From: Leptolyngbya sp. NIES-2104
GTDB lineage: Bacteria; Cyanobacteriota; Cyanobacteriia; Leptolyngbyales; Leptolyngbyaceae
Direction: 5' to 3'
DNA: 64,000 nt
Assembly: GCF_001485215.1 (NCBI RefSeq)
Contig: NZ_BBWW01000001.1
Coordinates: 1,798,001-1,862,000, forward strand
Made by a program: the position numbers and the translations under genes. The stretch's first letter is position 1. Each line of letters starts with the position of its first letter. The notes beneath the pieces are model-generated. The model saw only the letters and a list, made by a program, of their open reading frames with translations, had not been told where the DNA came from and did no database searches. This document shows, one piece after another, positions 17,884 through 26,500 of this stretch.

Positions 17884-19671
17884 TCAGCGTTTTTGACTGT
17901 ACTTTGCGACAGTTTGTGCCAGTGCAGTGAGATCGATCGGTTTAGAAACATAGTCAGCAGCTCCAGCGGCAAGACATTTTTCTCGATCGCCTTTCATTGC
18001 CATCGCGGTTTGCACAATCACCGGAATCGATCGATAGCGTTTTCTCGATCGTAGTTGCTGAGTTAGCGTTAATCCGTTGACATCCGGTAAGTGAATGTCC
18101 ATCAAAATCGCCGCCGGAAGGGATTGTTTTAGCGATTGCCACATTTCTTCACTGTTCTTTGACCAGGTGACCTCATAACCAAGTTTGCACAGGTACGTGA
18201 TGATTAAACGGGCGTTGTGGGCGTTGTCTTCGACTAAGAGAATGTGATTCGATCGAGCGGCATTTGGACGCGGTGCAGTGGAAAGCTGAGACTGTACAGC
18301 GCTCGAAATTTGAGGCGTGGGACAGATTTCGGTGGGTGTGGCAGTGGGAGAAACGGGAGCAGTACAAGGAAGCGCGATCGTAAATCTTGAGCCGCGATCG
18401 GGTTCGGATTCAAGACGTACCCAGCCCCCGTGTAATTCTGCGAGTTTCTGAGTGAGCGCGAGTCCTAATCCGGTTCCTTCTCCGGGAGTGGCGTTATTAA
18501 GTTGGGTGTAAGGACGGAAAAGAAGTTGCTGCTGTTCGAGAGAAATTCCGGTTCCGGTATCCCAAACGGTGAATTCAACAAACTGGTCAACGGTTTTGAC
18601 TTCAAGACCGACAGAACCACGATCGGTAAATTTCAGAGCGTTCGATAACAGGTTGAATAACATCTGCTTTAATCGCAGCGGATCAGCAACCACGGTCGAA
18701 ACATCAGGAGCAACCACCAATTTCAGCGGCAGTCCTTTATCGTTGGCTTTTTCCTGAACGAGTTTGAGCGCGAGTTTGCAAACTTCGATCACGTCGATCG
18801 ATTCTTGCTGCAAAGTCAATTGATTCGCTTCGATCTTCGACAAATCAAGAATGTCGTTGATCAAAGCAAGAAGATGCTGACCGCTGCTGAGAATGATTTT
18901 GAGATATTCCTGGTGGCGCAGATTTGAAGGGGTGTAGCCTTGTTCTCGAAGCAGATGAGTGAAGCCTAGAATCGAACTTAAGGGGGTGCGAATCTCGTGG
19001 CTCGTATTGGCGAGAAATTCGCTCTTTAATTTGCTGGTTTGTGCGAGTTCTCGATTTTTCGCTTCCAGCGTTTGGGCTTTTTTAATCAAGGCTTCGGTTT
19101 TTTGACCGTGGCGAATCAGTTGGGCAGTTTGCGCGATCACACGACTCACACACTGATCGCGCAACTGAATCAATGCCGTGTCAGAACTGGTAGAAATAGG
19201 TGAAGAAACGGTCACAAGCCAGCCATAAGTGGTTTTGCGATCGCACAATTCCCATGCGCTTTTCCATTCAAGCTGACCGAATTTTTGCAGTTCTGAGCGA
19301 GTGAATGTCTTACCGATTTCGAGTTCGATCGCATGACGAGAAAGGCAAATCGACGGGCTAAGCTGCATCATTGAACCCGCGAGATGTTGCACCTCAAATT
19401 GATCCTCGATTGGAAGCGCAATCGCCACAACTTCACCGGATAAAGCTTGTCCTAGCTCGTCTGCCAAAATTTGCCACAATCGCGCTTCGGTCGGGGACGC
19501 ATTGAGGCAATCTAGCAGACGAGCATTTAAATGATTGAGAAAGCGCTCGATCCAGAGTTCTGCTGCAAGCTGATTGGTCGCACAGGAATCCGACTCGGTA
19601 AAGACTTGCCGCAAAGAGGCGCTAATCGCGTTGCCTCGAATCGTCTGGTGTAGATGCAGATGCAGAGTCAT
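17884..19671 (-). CDS. Hybrid sensor histidine kinase / response regulator
   Basis: This is a 595-aa soluble hybrid kinase. Residues 1-180 form a GAF-like sensory region without membrane helices. A short coiled coil leads into HisKA with the phosphorylated His in FLANTSHEIRTPLSSILGF. The ATPase domain shows LLSNALKFTDRGS and GEGTGLGLALTQKL. The C-terminal receiver domain (from about residue 475) has HILLVEDNAHNAR, the acceptor Asp in ILMDIHLPDVNGL and Lys in AADYVSKPIDL. It should autophosphorylate and pass phosphate to its own receiver. The signal and output partner are not visible from context. Confidence 0.94.
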   Translation of the reverse strand: MTLHLHLHQTIRGNAISASLRQVFTESDSCATNQLAAELWIERFLNHLNARLLDCLNASPTEARLWQILADELGQALSGEVVAIALPIEDQFEVQHLAGSMMQLSPSICLSRHAIELEIGKTFTRSELQKFGQLEWKSAWELCDRKTTYGWLVTVSSPISTSSDTALIQLRDQCVSRVIAQTAQLIRHGQKTEALIKKAQTLEAKNRELAQTSKLKSEFLANTSHEIRTPLSSILGFTHLLREQGYTPSNLRHQEYLKIILSSGQHLLALINDILDLSKIEANQLTLQQESIDVIEVCKLALKLVQEKANDKGLPLKLVVAPDVSTVVADPLRLKQMLFNLLSNALKFTDRGSVGLEVKTVDQFVEFTVWDTGTGISLEQQQLLFRPYTQLNNATPGEGTGLGLALTQKLAELHGGWVRLESEPDRGSRFTIALPCTAPVSPTATPTEICPTPQISSAVQSQLSTAPRPNAARSNHILLVEDNAHNARLIITYLCKLGYEVTWSKNSEEMWQSLKQSLPAAILMDIHLPDVNGLTLTQQLRSRKRYRSIPVIVQTAMAMKGDREKCLAAGAADYVSKPIDLTALAQTVAKYSQKR

Positions 19672-19814
19672 GCAGCGCTCTCGGTTGAAACGTCACGGAA
19701 TCCGGGTAGGGAATTTTCTCTTGCTCACCATCCTACCGAGATCTACTGAGAAGTCAGAACGGATCAGCGGTGAGCTTAACCAAAGCCTTAATAATTCCTA
19801 CGCAAGTATGAAGA

Positions 19815-20621
19815 TCAGAATTCCCGCCGTGAAAAAATAAGCGACGCGATCGATAACGTAAAGGCAATGTAAAGCGCTGCGTACAAGACACTACCGAGCA
19901 AAACAGACGACGATGGAATCAAGTTGTAAACCGCTTGATTTTTCAAATCGAGCCGCGCTAAATCAGGCAGCACAAGATACAAGCCTTGAGTGAACGTTTC
20001 GATCGATGGATTTTTCGTCAATCTGCCAAACTTCACGATGTCCTGGCTCAGTTGTCCCATTAGGTAAACGCCAAAGGTCAGCATCATCGCGAGTAGAGAG
20101 CCTGTGAAAACGCTGAAGAGAATCGCAATCGCGCTTACAAGCGACAATTGCAGAAATAGGAATCCCGATGAAATCAACAGATTCGGTAGCGAAAATGGAA
20201 TCTTGAGCACGAATAAAAGCGAAATTGCGATCGCGCTCATGGCTGTGATCAAAACGGCTAATACCGCTGACAGTCCCCAATGCTTACCGATGATGAATTC
20301 TGCACGAGTCACAGGTTTTGCAATCAGTACAAAAACGGTTCGCTTTTCAATTTCCTTATTGACTAAGACAGTGCCCACGAAGATCGAAATGATTAAACCC
20401 AGAACAGGCATCGCTGCGAGGGCTAGATCGAGAAAGATTTTGTCTTCGGTTGCAGCAGCGACTTCGGGTAAAAGGCGACTTGCCAACATTAAGCCGCCTG
20501 CATACAGTCCAATCAAATAAAGAACGCGATCGCGAATCACTTCTCGAAATACATTCGACGCGATCGCGTTAATCCGCGTAAAAGTGCCGCCAACCGTATA
20601 CACCGCTTCACTCATCGCCAT
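19815..20621 (-). CDS. fraE: Filament integrity protein FraE (ABC-2 type permease)
   Basis: This 268-aa permease has six hydrophobic segments (for example YLIGLYAGGLMLASRLL, AMPVLGLIISIFVGTVLVNK, AVLAVLITAMSAIAISLLF). It has the ABC-2 feature EIEKRTVFVLIAKPVTRAEF. Position and length fit FraE, third gene of the fraC-fraD-fraE operon of Anabaena (263 aa), needed for filament integrity and intercellular transfer. Start ATG 20621 is used; the ATG two codons later (MSEAVYT, 20615) has better spacing from AGGAG. Without the neighbours I would only call it an ABC-2 permease. Confidence 0.85.
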   Translation of the reverse strand: MAMSEAVYTVGGTFTRINAIASNVFREVIRDRVLYLIGLYAGGLMLASRLLPEVAAATEDKIFLDLALAAMPVLGLIISIFVGTVLVNKEIEKRTVFVLIAKPVTRAEFIIGKHWGLSAVLAVLITAMSAIAISLLFVLKIPFSLPNLLISSGFLFLQLSLVSAIAILFSVFTGSLLAMMLTFGVYLMGQLSQDIVKFGRLTKNPSIETFTQGLYLVLPDLARLDLKNQAVYNLIPSSSVLLGSVLYAALYIAFTLSIASLIFSRREF

Positions 20622-20669
20622 TCTCCTATGGAAAATCACACTGGGGATTCCCCATTTTGCCCGAAGAAC

Positions 20670-21710
20670 CTACGATCGACTCGGTTCAATTCGTCTGACT
20701 GGATCGATCGCGCCACATTGCACCGTTGCAACAATTTGCTGACGATTTGGAGCGGTCGCAGGAGGAGCTTGTTCATTGAACCTGAATTCTGGAGCCGCTC
20801 CAGGTCTGCCCACTTGTGTAATCCGACAAGTGCGGGTCAGTTCGTAGCCTTCTCGACGCGAATTCGGACGGCTCGATAGGGCTTGAAGCTGTAAATCGTA
20901 TGCCGCAGAAGTGACTTGAGCATTTAGCGTCCACAAATCAGTTTCAGGCGATCGCGGTAATTCGTTCCGGACTTGCTGTCTCAATCTAGGAACTTGCTGA
21001 TCGAGTTGGGTTAGCCAGCGTTCGACTTGTCCCCAGGGCTTGCCTTCAAGTTCAGTACGGACATTTTGAGCCGCAAGATTGAGAATATCGGCTCCACGAG
21101 ACAGCACCGTTGCTCGATCGTATCGCTGCGGCTGCCACACGAATGAGCTACGCGAAAAATCTTCCGCTCGTAATCCTTGATTCGTCGTCAGCCAATCTTG
21201 GGTTTGGAAATAGAACTGGAACCAGCAGCTAATCACCAAATTTGCTAACAAAACCAAAATAATGTCTTGGCGCTTCGGTTTGGTCGGATTCGCGTAGACT
21301 GGGCTTTTCGTGCTGGGGTCTGATTTGACAAACTTCGGAGATGCCCAAATGATCGAAGAAATGGGGGGCCAACTGATAAAGGCGGTCTGAGAAGGAACGT
21401 TATTTTCGATCGTGCCAAACAGATAAACGCACACCAACGCCCCGACGATCCAAGGACCTAGAAACAGATCGTAGACGGTTAATTTCTCTTTTACGGGCTT
21501 CTCATACACAAACCACCAAACGCTGAGGATCAAGAACACCCAGCCAAACGAAGAAATGATGCGTTGGGCAATTTGCGGTTGTGGCGATGTGGTGAGAGCC
21601 GCGACGATCACACTAAAAATACTTAGAAATAATAGCGTCTGCCAAGATGCCCACTGTGGTGGCTTGACGCGATCGCGAATCTGCTTAAAAACTTCATTCA
21701 TCCACAGCAT
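20670..21710 (-). CDS. fraD: Septal junction protein FraD (DUF5357)
   Basis: This 346-aa protein matches FraD (343 aa in Anabaena), the plug component of cyanobacterial septal junctions. The N-terminal half has about five membrane helices (TLLFLSIFSVIVAALT, FGWVFLILSVWWFVYEK, LGPWIVGALVCVYLFG, DIILVLLANLVISCWFQFYF). The C-terminal half is extracytoplasmic and helical, as in FraD, with a likely coiled coil (QVERWLTQLDQQVPRLRQQV). I start at 21710 (MLWMNEVFKQ) because the fraC stop region supplies AGGGG eight bases upstream, so translation is coupled. The middle gene of the three-gene operon. Confidence 0.88.
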   Translation of the reverse strand: MLWMNEVFKQIRDRVKPPQWASWQTLLFLSIFSVIVAALTTSPQPQIAQRIISSFGWVFLILSVWWFVYEKPVKEKLTVYDLFLGPWIVGALVCVYLFGTIENNVPSQTAFISWPPISSIIWASPKFVKSDPSTKSPVYANPTKPKRQDIILVLLANLVISCWFQFYFQTQDWLTTNQGLRAEDFSRSSFVWQPQRYDRATVLSRGADILNLAAQNVRTELEGKPWGQVERWLTQLDQQVPRLRQQVRNELPRSPETDLWTLNAQVTSAAYDLQLQALSSRPNSRREGYELTRTCRITQVGRPGAAPEFRFNEQAPPATAPNRQQIVATVQCGAIDPVRRIEPSRS

Positions 21711-21721
21711 CGATTCTGCCC

Positions 21722-22255
21722 CTAAAACAACACAGGCTGTTCTGAAAATGTCCGAATAAAAATAAAGATTGAGATAACTGTAAAACTCGCGGCATTCGCC
21801 CAAAGCACTGCCAGCGCCCGATTCGGAACATCTGCAAACGGTTGACGCTGAGCTTTTCGACCTTGAAATTTTGAGCGATCGCGAACTTCGCTCACCACTA
21901 CGGGCTTTCCTTCCAGAATCAGATCAAGCCAATTCAAACTTTGCAGCTTGATAATAAACGTTCCTAAAAACATCAAAAACGCGAGTCCGACCAGTAACGG
22001 CGGATTATTCGTTTCATCAAAAAAGATATACGTAATAATTTGCTGTCGTAACGGTGCGGGCATCCAAGGGACGCTAATAAAAAAGACAAACCAACCGACC
22101 ACCGTCGAGAGCAAATTCGCGGTAGACGCATACTGAATACTAGATTTTCTACCGATTCCTAAATATTTTTGTAGTACTAAGGCTTCAACGGCGATCGCTA
22201 AAACAATAAATAAAAGCTGATAGATAATCATCCGCAGAGGCAACACATCTGACAT
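21722..22255 (-). CDS. fraC: Filament integrity protein FraC
   Basis: This 177-aa integral membrane protein has three to four hydrophobic segments (IIYQLLFIVLAIAVEALVL, LLSTVVGWFVFFISVPWM, LLVGLAFLMFLGTFIIKL, VLWANAASFTVISIFIFI). It matches FraC (179 aa) of filamentous cyanobacteria by length, topology and the motif SIQYASTANLLSTVVGWFVF. FraC is needed for long filaments and for correct septal placement of FraD and SepJ. It is the first gene of fraC-fraD-fraE; its promoter must lie in the 151-base divergent gap before mtnP. Confidence 0.9.
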   Translation of the reverse strand: MSDVLPLRMIIYQLLFIVLAIAVEALVLQKYLGIGRKSSIQYASTANLLSTVVGWFVFFISVPWMPAPLRQQIITYIFFDETNNPPLLVGLAFLMFLGTFIIKLQSLNWLDLILEGKPVVVSEVRDRSKFQGRKAQRQPFADVPNRALAVLWANAASFTVISIFIFIRTFSEQPVLF

Positions 22256-22406
22256 AGTTCAAACCGCACAAATTCACACACAGATTGTAAATGCAACAGT
22301 TCAGGATTGCAGCAAAAAAGATTGAAAAACTGAAGAAAAAGCAGATACCACGCAACATAAAAATAAATCGCACTAAAATAAGCGCGTATTCGAGCGAGAA
22401 AGCAGT

Positions 22407-23279
22407 ATGTCTGAAATCAAAATTGGCATCATTGGCGGCAGTGGTCTTTACAAAATGGACGCGCTCAAAGACGTGGAAGAATTGTCGATCGAGACTCCAT
22501 TCGGTTCTCCGTCAGATGCGTTGATTGTCGGAACGCTTGATCAAACTCGCGTGGCGTTTCTGGCGCGTCACGGTCGCCATCATCATTTATTGCCGTCAGA
22601 ATTGCCGTTTCGCGCCAATATTTACGCGATGAAAAGTTTAGGAGTCGAGTATTTGATTTCGGCTTCGGCGGTTGGATCGTTGAAAGAAGAAGCGAAACCG
22701 TTGGACATGGTGATACCGGATCAATTTATCGATCGAACGATTCACCGCATTGGAACGTTCTTCGGTGATGGGGTTGTGGCGCACGTCGCTTTCGGTGATC
22801 CGATTTGTCTCAAACTTGCAAACGTGTTGGGTGATGCGGTTGACAGTCTCGATTTAGAGAACGTGAACTTACATCGGGGTGGGACTTACGTATGTATGGA
22901 AGGTCCTGCCTTTTCGACGAAAGCGGAATCGAATTTGCATCGCAGTTGGGGCGCGTCGGTGATTGGAATGACAAACCTCCCGGAAGCAAAATTAGCGCGA
23001 GAGGCGGAAATTGCTTATGCAACTCTGGCACTGGTGACGGACTACGACTGCTGGCATCCCGATCACGATAGCGTGACAGTCGAGATGGTGATTGCTAATC
23101 TTCAGCGCAATGCAATGAATGCTCAGAAAGTGATTCGAGAAACGGTGAAGCGATTGGCAGAAAATTCGCCTGGATCTGAAGCACATTCGGCTTTGAAGTA
23201 TGCGATTTTGACTCCGAAAGATCAGATTTCTGGTGCTGCGAAAGAGAAATTGGGATTGCTGCTGAAAAAATATCTTTAG
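22407..23279 (+). CDS. mtnP: S-methyl-5'-thioadenosine phosphorylase
   Basis: This 290-aa phosphorylase cleaves methylthioadenosine to adenine and 5-methylthioribose-1-phosphate in methionine salvage. Motifs: phosphate-binding GGSGLYKMD and [15 protein letters not shown], purine site [13 protein letters not shown], and [17 protein letters not shown]. The residues favour the MTAP group over guanosine/inosine phosphorylases. It is divergent from fraC. A hairpin 11 bases after the stop may end the transcript. MTA arises from spermidine synthesis, which starts from the SpeA product encoded later in the window. Confidence 0.95.
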   Translation: MSEIKIGIIGGSGLYKMDALKDVEELSIETPFGSPSDALIVGTLDQTRVAFLARHGRHHHLLPSELPFRANIYAMKSLGVEYLISASAVGSLKEEAKPLDMVIPDQFIDRTIHRIGTFFGDGVVAHVAFGDPICLKLANVLGDAVDSLDLENVNLHRGGTYVCMEGPAFSTKAESNLHRSWGASVIGMTNLPEAKLAREAEIAYATLALVTDYDCWHPDHDSVTVEMVIANLQRNAMNAQKVIRETVKRLAENSPGSEAHSALKYAILTPKDQISGAAKEKLGLLLKKYL

Positions 23280-23290
23280 ATCGAATTTGC

Positions 23291-23327
23291 AGCGATACAG
23301 AGCAATTTAGGGGTGATCTGTATCGCT
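23291..23327 (+). terminator. Hairpin after mtnP
   Basis: AGCGATACAG pairs perfectly with CTGTATCGCT across a 17-base loop just after the mtnP stop. The downstream T content is low, so termination is possible but unproven. Confidence 0.45.
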
Positions 23328-23339
23328 ATGGAAAATTTA

Positions 23340-23549
23340 AGAGGACGTTTAAAGAGTATCGTTCGTTGCAATGTCCCGCCCTGAAATGGAATTTCGGGCT
23401 AATCGGCGAAAGTCCTTTTCAAAGGACTAAGAACTTGAAACTAGCTCCTAGTCTACTTCAGTAGACTTTCTACGATTAGCCCGAAATTCCATTTCAGGGC
23501 GGGAGTGCAACGAAGCGAAGCAGCTATTTATACTCTTCAAACATTCTCT
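23340..23549. mobile_element. TIR/hairpin element, copy A
   Basis: About 210 bp. Terminal inverted repeats are AGAGGACGTTTAAAGAGTAT (23340-23359) and the inverse at 23530-23549, three mismatches in 20. Inside, a 28-bp perfect outer stem (23375-23402 with 23476-23503, starting CCCGCCCTGAAATGG) encloses two hairpins: AGTCCTTT/AAAGGACT (23411-23428) and AGTCTAC/GTAGACT (23450-23467). No coding capacity. Relative to copies C and D the inner hairpins are in reverse order, so this copy is inverted. The right terminal repeat runs into the stop codon of the gene ending at 23548. Confidence 0.85.
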
Positions 23550-24024
23550 AAAACCGTTGGGGGAGCAGTTGAGTTGGGCGAGGGGGTTGGACTGGAAACT
23601 GGGGCGATAACGGTTGTTCGATCGCGAATTCGCTCCCCATCACCCGATTCCCCGCATCGGGTAGGGTCTGCACTGAGAGATTAAACGGGTTCGGTAAATC
23701 CGCAGTCCGAATCAGTGGATCGCTCGAAACCTGTTGATTCAACAAATCGACGTAGAGACGATGAATCCGCTCACCGTCCCGCGAAATCTGGTTTTCAGGA
23801 TATCCGAAGGGAGTTCCGATAATCGTTTGGGTCGATCGTAAAGGATTGCGATCGGAGAATTCACCCAGCGATCCGAAAAATGTGCGATTGATCTCGTTCG
23901 GAATCGTTTCACGGGGTCGAAATACTGGAGACGTTGCCTCTTGCGCCGTTGCGGACATGGCAATCAAACTCGACACGGCACTTAATCCAAATGTGCAGAT
24001 TAGGCTCTTGATCCTAGCGCCCAT
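23548..24024 (-). CDS. Exported hypothetical protein
   Basis: This 158-aa protein has a clear signal peptide (KSLICTFGLSAVSSLIAMSA, cleavage after ATAQ). The mature part is Pro-, Arg- and Gln-rich with FRPRETIPNEINRTFFG and a Pro-rich end (FPVQPPRPTQLLPQRF). I do not recognise a domain. I chose ATG 24024 over 24039 because GAGGAT is spaced properly before it. Its stop codon lies in the terminal repeat of the mobile-like element, so its natural C-terminus may have been altered by that insertion. Confidence 0.75.
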   Translation of the reverse strand: MGARIKSLICTFGLSAVSSLIAMSATAQEATSPVFRPRETIPNEINRTFFGSLGEFSDRNPLRSTQTIIGTPFGYPENQISRDGERIHRLYVDLLNQQVSSDPLIRTADLPNPFNLSVQTLPDAGNRVMGSEFAIEQPLSPQFPVQPPRPTQLLPQRF

Positions 24025-24168
24025 AGTCTTTATCCTCAATGATTGGCTAAAGGGTGACAGCTAGATTCGGTGATTCGATGAATCGACTCCGTATATTTCG
24101 TGATCGATGTGATGAATTTAACCAAATCTATACTTTTTGCCACGTAATATTCATTAGTTTGCCCTGAT

Positions 24169-24786
24169 ATGACAAATGTGACTAAGTTTGATAGCAAATC
24201 ATTTCCCTGGGCGACTGCTCCAATTGATGAAGTCCGCGATCGATTGCTCGATTTGTTCTGTGTCGGGGCATACCGAGAAGGCGATTTTCTGCTTTCTTCT
24301 GGACAACGCAGCACTTACTACATTAATGGAAAGCAAGTGACGCTCCATCCTCAAGGTGCGTTAGCAGTGGGGCGAGTGTTGCTCTCGATGCTCGATGCGG
24401 AAACGGTTGGAGTCGCAGGATTGACGTTAGGAGCTGATCCGATCGTGACCGCTACGAGTGTGGTTGGAGTTTATGAAGGTCGCTCGATCGCGGCTCTGAT
24501 CGTTCGTAAAGAGGCGAAAGGACACGGAACACAAGCTTATATTGAAGGATTGACTTTACCCGAACGTAGTCCGGTTGTCGTGCTTGAAGATGTGGTGACG
24601 ACGGGACAATCTGCGATGAAAGCGGTCGATCGATTACGCGATGCGGGGTATCGCGTCGAGGAAGTGATTTCGCTCGTCGATCGACAACAAGGCGGAGCGG
24701 AATTTTATCAACAGCAGGGCTTGAAGTTTCGGGCGGTTTATACGATCGAAGATCTCCAAGCGCGTTGGAAACAGTTGCAGAGCTAA
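24169..24786 (+). CDS. pyrE: Orotate phosphoribosyltransferase PyrE
   Basis: This 205-aa enzyme makes orotidine-5'-phosphate from orotate and PRPP in pyrimidine synthesis. The PRPP loop is VVVLEDVVTTGQSAMKAVDR, and the catalytic Lys loop is VRKEAKGHGTQAYIEG. The N-terminal YREGDFLLSSGQRSTYYIN is characteristic of PyrE. Length is normal for the short bacterial form. An HMA-fold gene follows 87 bases downstream on the same strand. Confidence 0.96.
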   Translation: MTNVTKFDSKSFPWATAPIDEVRDRLLDLFCVGAYREGDFLLSSGQRSTYYINGKQVTLHPQGALAVGRVLLSMLDAETVGVAGLTLGADPIVTATSVVGVYEGRSIAALIVRKEAKGHGTQAYIEGLTLPERSPVVVLEDVVTTGQSAMKAVDRLRDAGYRVEEVISLVDRQQGGAEFYQQQGLKFRAVYTIEDLQARWKQLQS

Positions 24787-24873
24787 ATATTCTGCAACAA
24801 AATCTATCTCTAGCAGGGGTGAAACGATCGGGGATCGAAACAGCATTGAAAGTGTTGTTATGAGTCACTTGTT

Positions 24874-25074
24874 ATGGCGTTAAAACTACACGTTCCGACC
24901 TTGGACAGTCCCGAAGCGGCAGAAGACATCAAAGACACGATTCTGACGCATGAACCTGATGCAAAAGTTGAGATTGATTTGGAGCAGAAGACTGTAACCG
25001 TTGAAGCGAAAGCCTCAGAGGAAACTTTTAAGCAGGCGATCACCGCAACCGGACATGAAGTCAGCGGTTACTAA
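24874..25074 (+). CDS. HMA-fold small protein without CxxC
   Basis: This 66-aa protein has the beta-alpha-beta-beta-alpha-beta pattern of heavy-metal-associated domains: LKLHVPTLDSPEAAEDIKDT, then DAKVEIDLEQKTVTVEA, then FKQAITATGHEVSGY. The metal-binding loop, normally MxCxxC, reads PTLDSPEAA here and has no Cys, so it cannot bind copper the usual way. Such Cys-less versions are widespread in cyanobacteria; function unknown. Confidence 0.85.
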   Translation: MALKLHVPTLDSPEAAEDIKDTILTHEPDAKVEIDLEQKTVTVEAKASEETFKQAITATGHEVSGY

Positions 25075-25085
25075 AAATGGTAACA

Positions 25086-25132
25086 ATGAGCGGTTTACGA
25101 AACTAAAGAGTGTTACCGTTTGAACCGCTCAT
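25086..25132. promoter_or_regulatory. Inverted repeat before flavin-oxidase-like gene
   Basis: ATGAGCGGTT at 25086-25095 pairs with AACCGCTCAT at 25123-25132, 27 bases apart. It sits just after the HMA-fold gene and ends 8-17 bases before the likely starts of the next gene. It could end the first transcript or shape the leader of the second. Confidence 0.4.
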
Positions 25133-25149
25133 CGTTCACTATGCTTAAC

Positions 25150-25692
25150 ATGGCAAAGTTCTACCCGGAATTATCAGACGCGCTCCAGCAATTTATCGAG
25201 AAACAACACATTTTTTTCACGGCAACAGCCCCGATCGCGGGACGGATTAATCTTTCACCGAAGGGGATTAATTCGTTTCGAGTTTTGAATCATCAGACGG
25301 TGGCTTATCTTGATCTAACTGGAAGCGGTAATGAAACGAGCGCTCATCTGCTGGAAAACGGTCGCATGACGATTATGTTTTGCAGCTTTGAAGGCAAGCC
25401 TGTGATTTTGAGGCTGTATGGGACAGGGTTTGTGATTCGACCCTGTGACGAGAAGTGGGACGCGCTTTATCCATGCTTTGAGTCGGTTCCAGGCGCGCGA
25501 CAGATTGTTTTGCTTCAGATTGAATCGGTTTCGACTTCGTGCGGGAGCGGTGTGCCACTGTATGAATTTGTCGGCGATCGAGAGACGTTGATCAATTGGG
25601 CAGAGAAGAAAGGGAAGGCAGGTTTGGAGAAATATTGGAAAGATAATAATCAGGTCAGTATCGATGGATTGCCCAGCCATTCGTTGATTTGA
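25150..25692 (+). CDS. Pyridoxamine 5'-phosphate oxidase-related FMN protein
   Basis: This 180-aa protein has the split-barrel fold of PNPOx-like flavin proteins: FIEKQHIFFTATAPIAGRIN, then NSFRVLNHQTVAYLDLTGSG, NGRMTIMFCSFEGKPVILRL and YGTGFVIRP. The opening MAKFYPELSDALQQFIEKQ matches a conserved bacterial family. Start choice is open among TTG 25120, ATG 25141 and ATG 25150; I take the last because the family starts there and an inverted repeat covers the first. Substrate unknown; FMN or heme binding is expected. Confidence 0.9.
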   Translation: MAKFYPELSDALQQFIEKQHIFFTATAPIAGRINLSPKGINSFRVLNHQTVAYLDLTGSGNETSAHLLENGRMTIMFCSFEGKPVILRLYGTGFVIRPCDEKWDALYPCFESVPGARQIVLLQIESVSTSCGSGVPLYEFVGDRETLINWAEKKGKAGLEKYWKDNNQVSIDGLPSHSLI

Positions 25693-25727
25693 TGATCAAT
25701 CGCGTAAATTTGGGTTGTCGATCGCGT

Positions 25728-25777
25728 AAATCCGGGTAGAGACGCGATTAATCGCGTCTCTACGGTCGTCGGGTAAA
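25728..25777. repeat. Palindromic repeat, copy 2, at a convergent junction
   Basis: The perfect 28-bp palindrome 25736-25763 is identical to the one at 1981-2008, and about ten flanking bases on each side match in the opposite orientation. Again it lies between the stops of two convergent genes. Confidence 0.85.
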
Positions 25778-25781
25778 CCGA

Positions 25782-26393
25782 TCAATTTGATTTGGATTCC
25801 GGCGACGGTGATGCGGAAGGTGACGGCAATCCTGACGGCGATGGTGATGGTGACGGCGATCCTGATGGCGAAGGTGACGGGGAAGCTGTAGATTGCACCG
25901 TCAACGGAATACCATTGCTGGTCGATCGAGCATCTAACTCCAATTGCCGAGGATTCGTCTTCGCCTGAATCTGCGCCTCAGACAAATTTCGCTGATACTC
26001 TGATAACGCTTGCCGCACACGCGGAATTTGCGCCGCAGGTTTGAGAATGTCGATCGCTAATTTCCATCGATCGATCACCAAACTCCAATCTTCTTTCGAC
26101 TGTGCCGATCGCGCTAAACTTTCCGCTCCGATCGCTCGATCTTCCGCTTGACTGAGTAAAGTACTCAAATCGTCTTCAGACAGCTTCTGACCGGGTTTTG
26201 CCACAACGGTACGCGGCACTTTAATCTCTGATTTTGGCGGCAGTTGATCTGCGGGAATGCCTGAACGGTAGCCTTTTTTCTCGTATGGAGTCGGATCAAC
26301 CGGACGCGCTGGTGTATATTCAACAATCCGAGTCGGCAGCGGGCTACAACTCATCAACACACCGAGCATGAACCATCTCAAACGTTTGAGCAT
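25782..26393 (-). CDS. Lipoprotein with Pro/Ser-rich tail, unknown function
   Basis: This 203-aa protein begins with a lipoprotein signal (RLRWFMLGVLMSCSPL, lipobox LMSC). A Pro-rich stretch and a helical region follow (EDDLSTLLSQAEDRAIGAES, SKEDWSLVIDRWKLAIDILK), the latter like short repeats seen in cyanobacterial TPR-like proteins. The last 45 residues are PSPSPSG repeats, probably flexible. I chose ATG 26393 because it places the signal peptide at the start; the frame is open 20 codons further. Divergent from crtQ. No function assigned. Confidence 0.75.
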   Translation of the reverse strand: MLKRLRWFMLGVLMSCSPLPTRIVEYTPARPVDPTPYEKKGYRSGIPADQLPPKSEIKVPRTVVAKPGQKLSEDDLSTLLSQAEDRAIGAESLARSAQSKEDWSLVIDRWKLAIDILKPAAQIPRVRQALSEYQRNLSEAQIQAKTNPRQLELDARSTSNGIPLTVQSTASPSPSPSGSPSPSPSPSGLPSPSASPSPESKSN

Positions 26394-26500
26394 ACAACCT
26401 GGAACAAAATCGACCCCGTTAGAATGCCTCGATTTCGGTTTTCTCGCACACAAAGCGCGTTAAAATTTCTTAAGAAAGTCGCGAAATGTAGGGTTGTAGA

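Noticed and set aside
23340-23549. Reading copy A as a CRISPR array
   Set aside because: There are no regularly spaced direct repeats with unique spacers; the pattern is nested inverted repeats.
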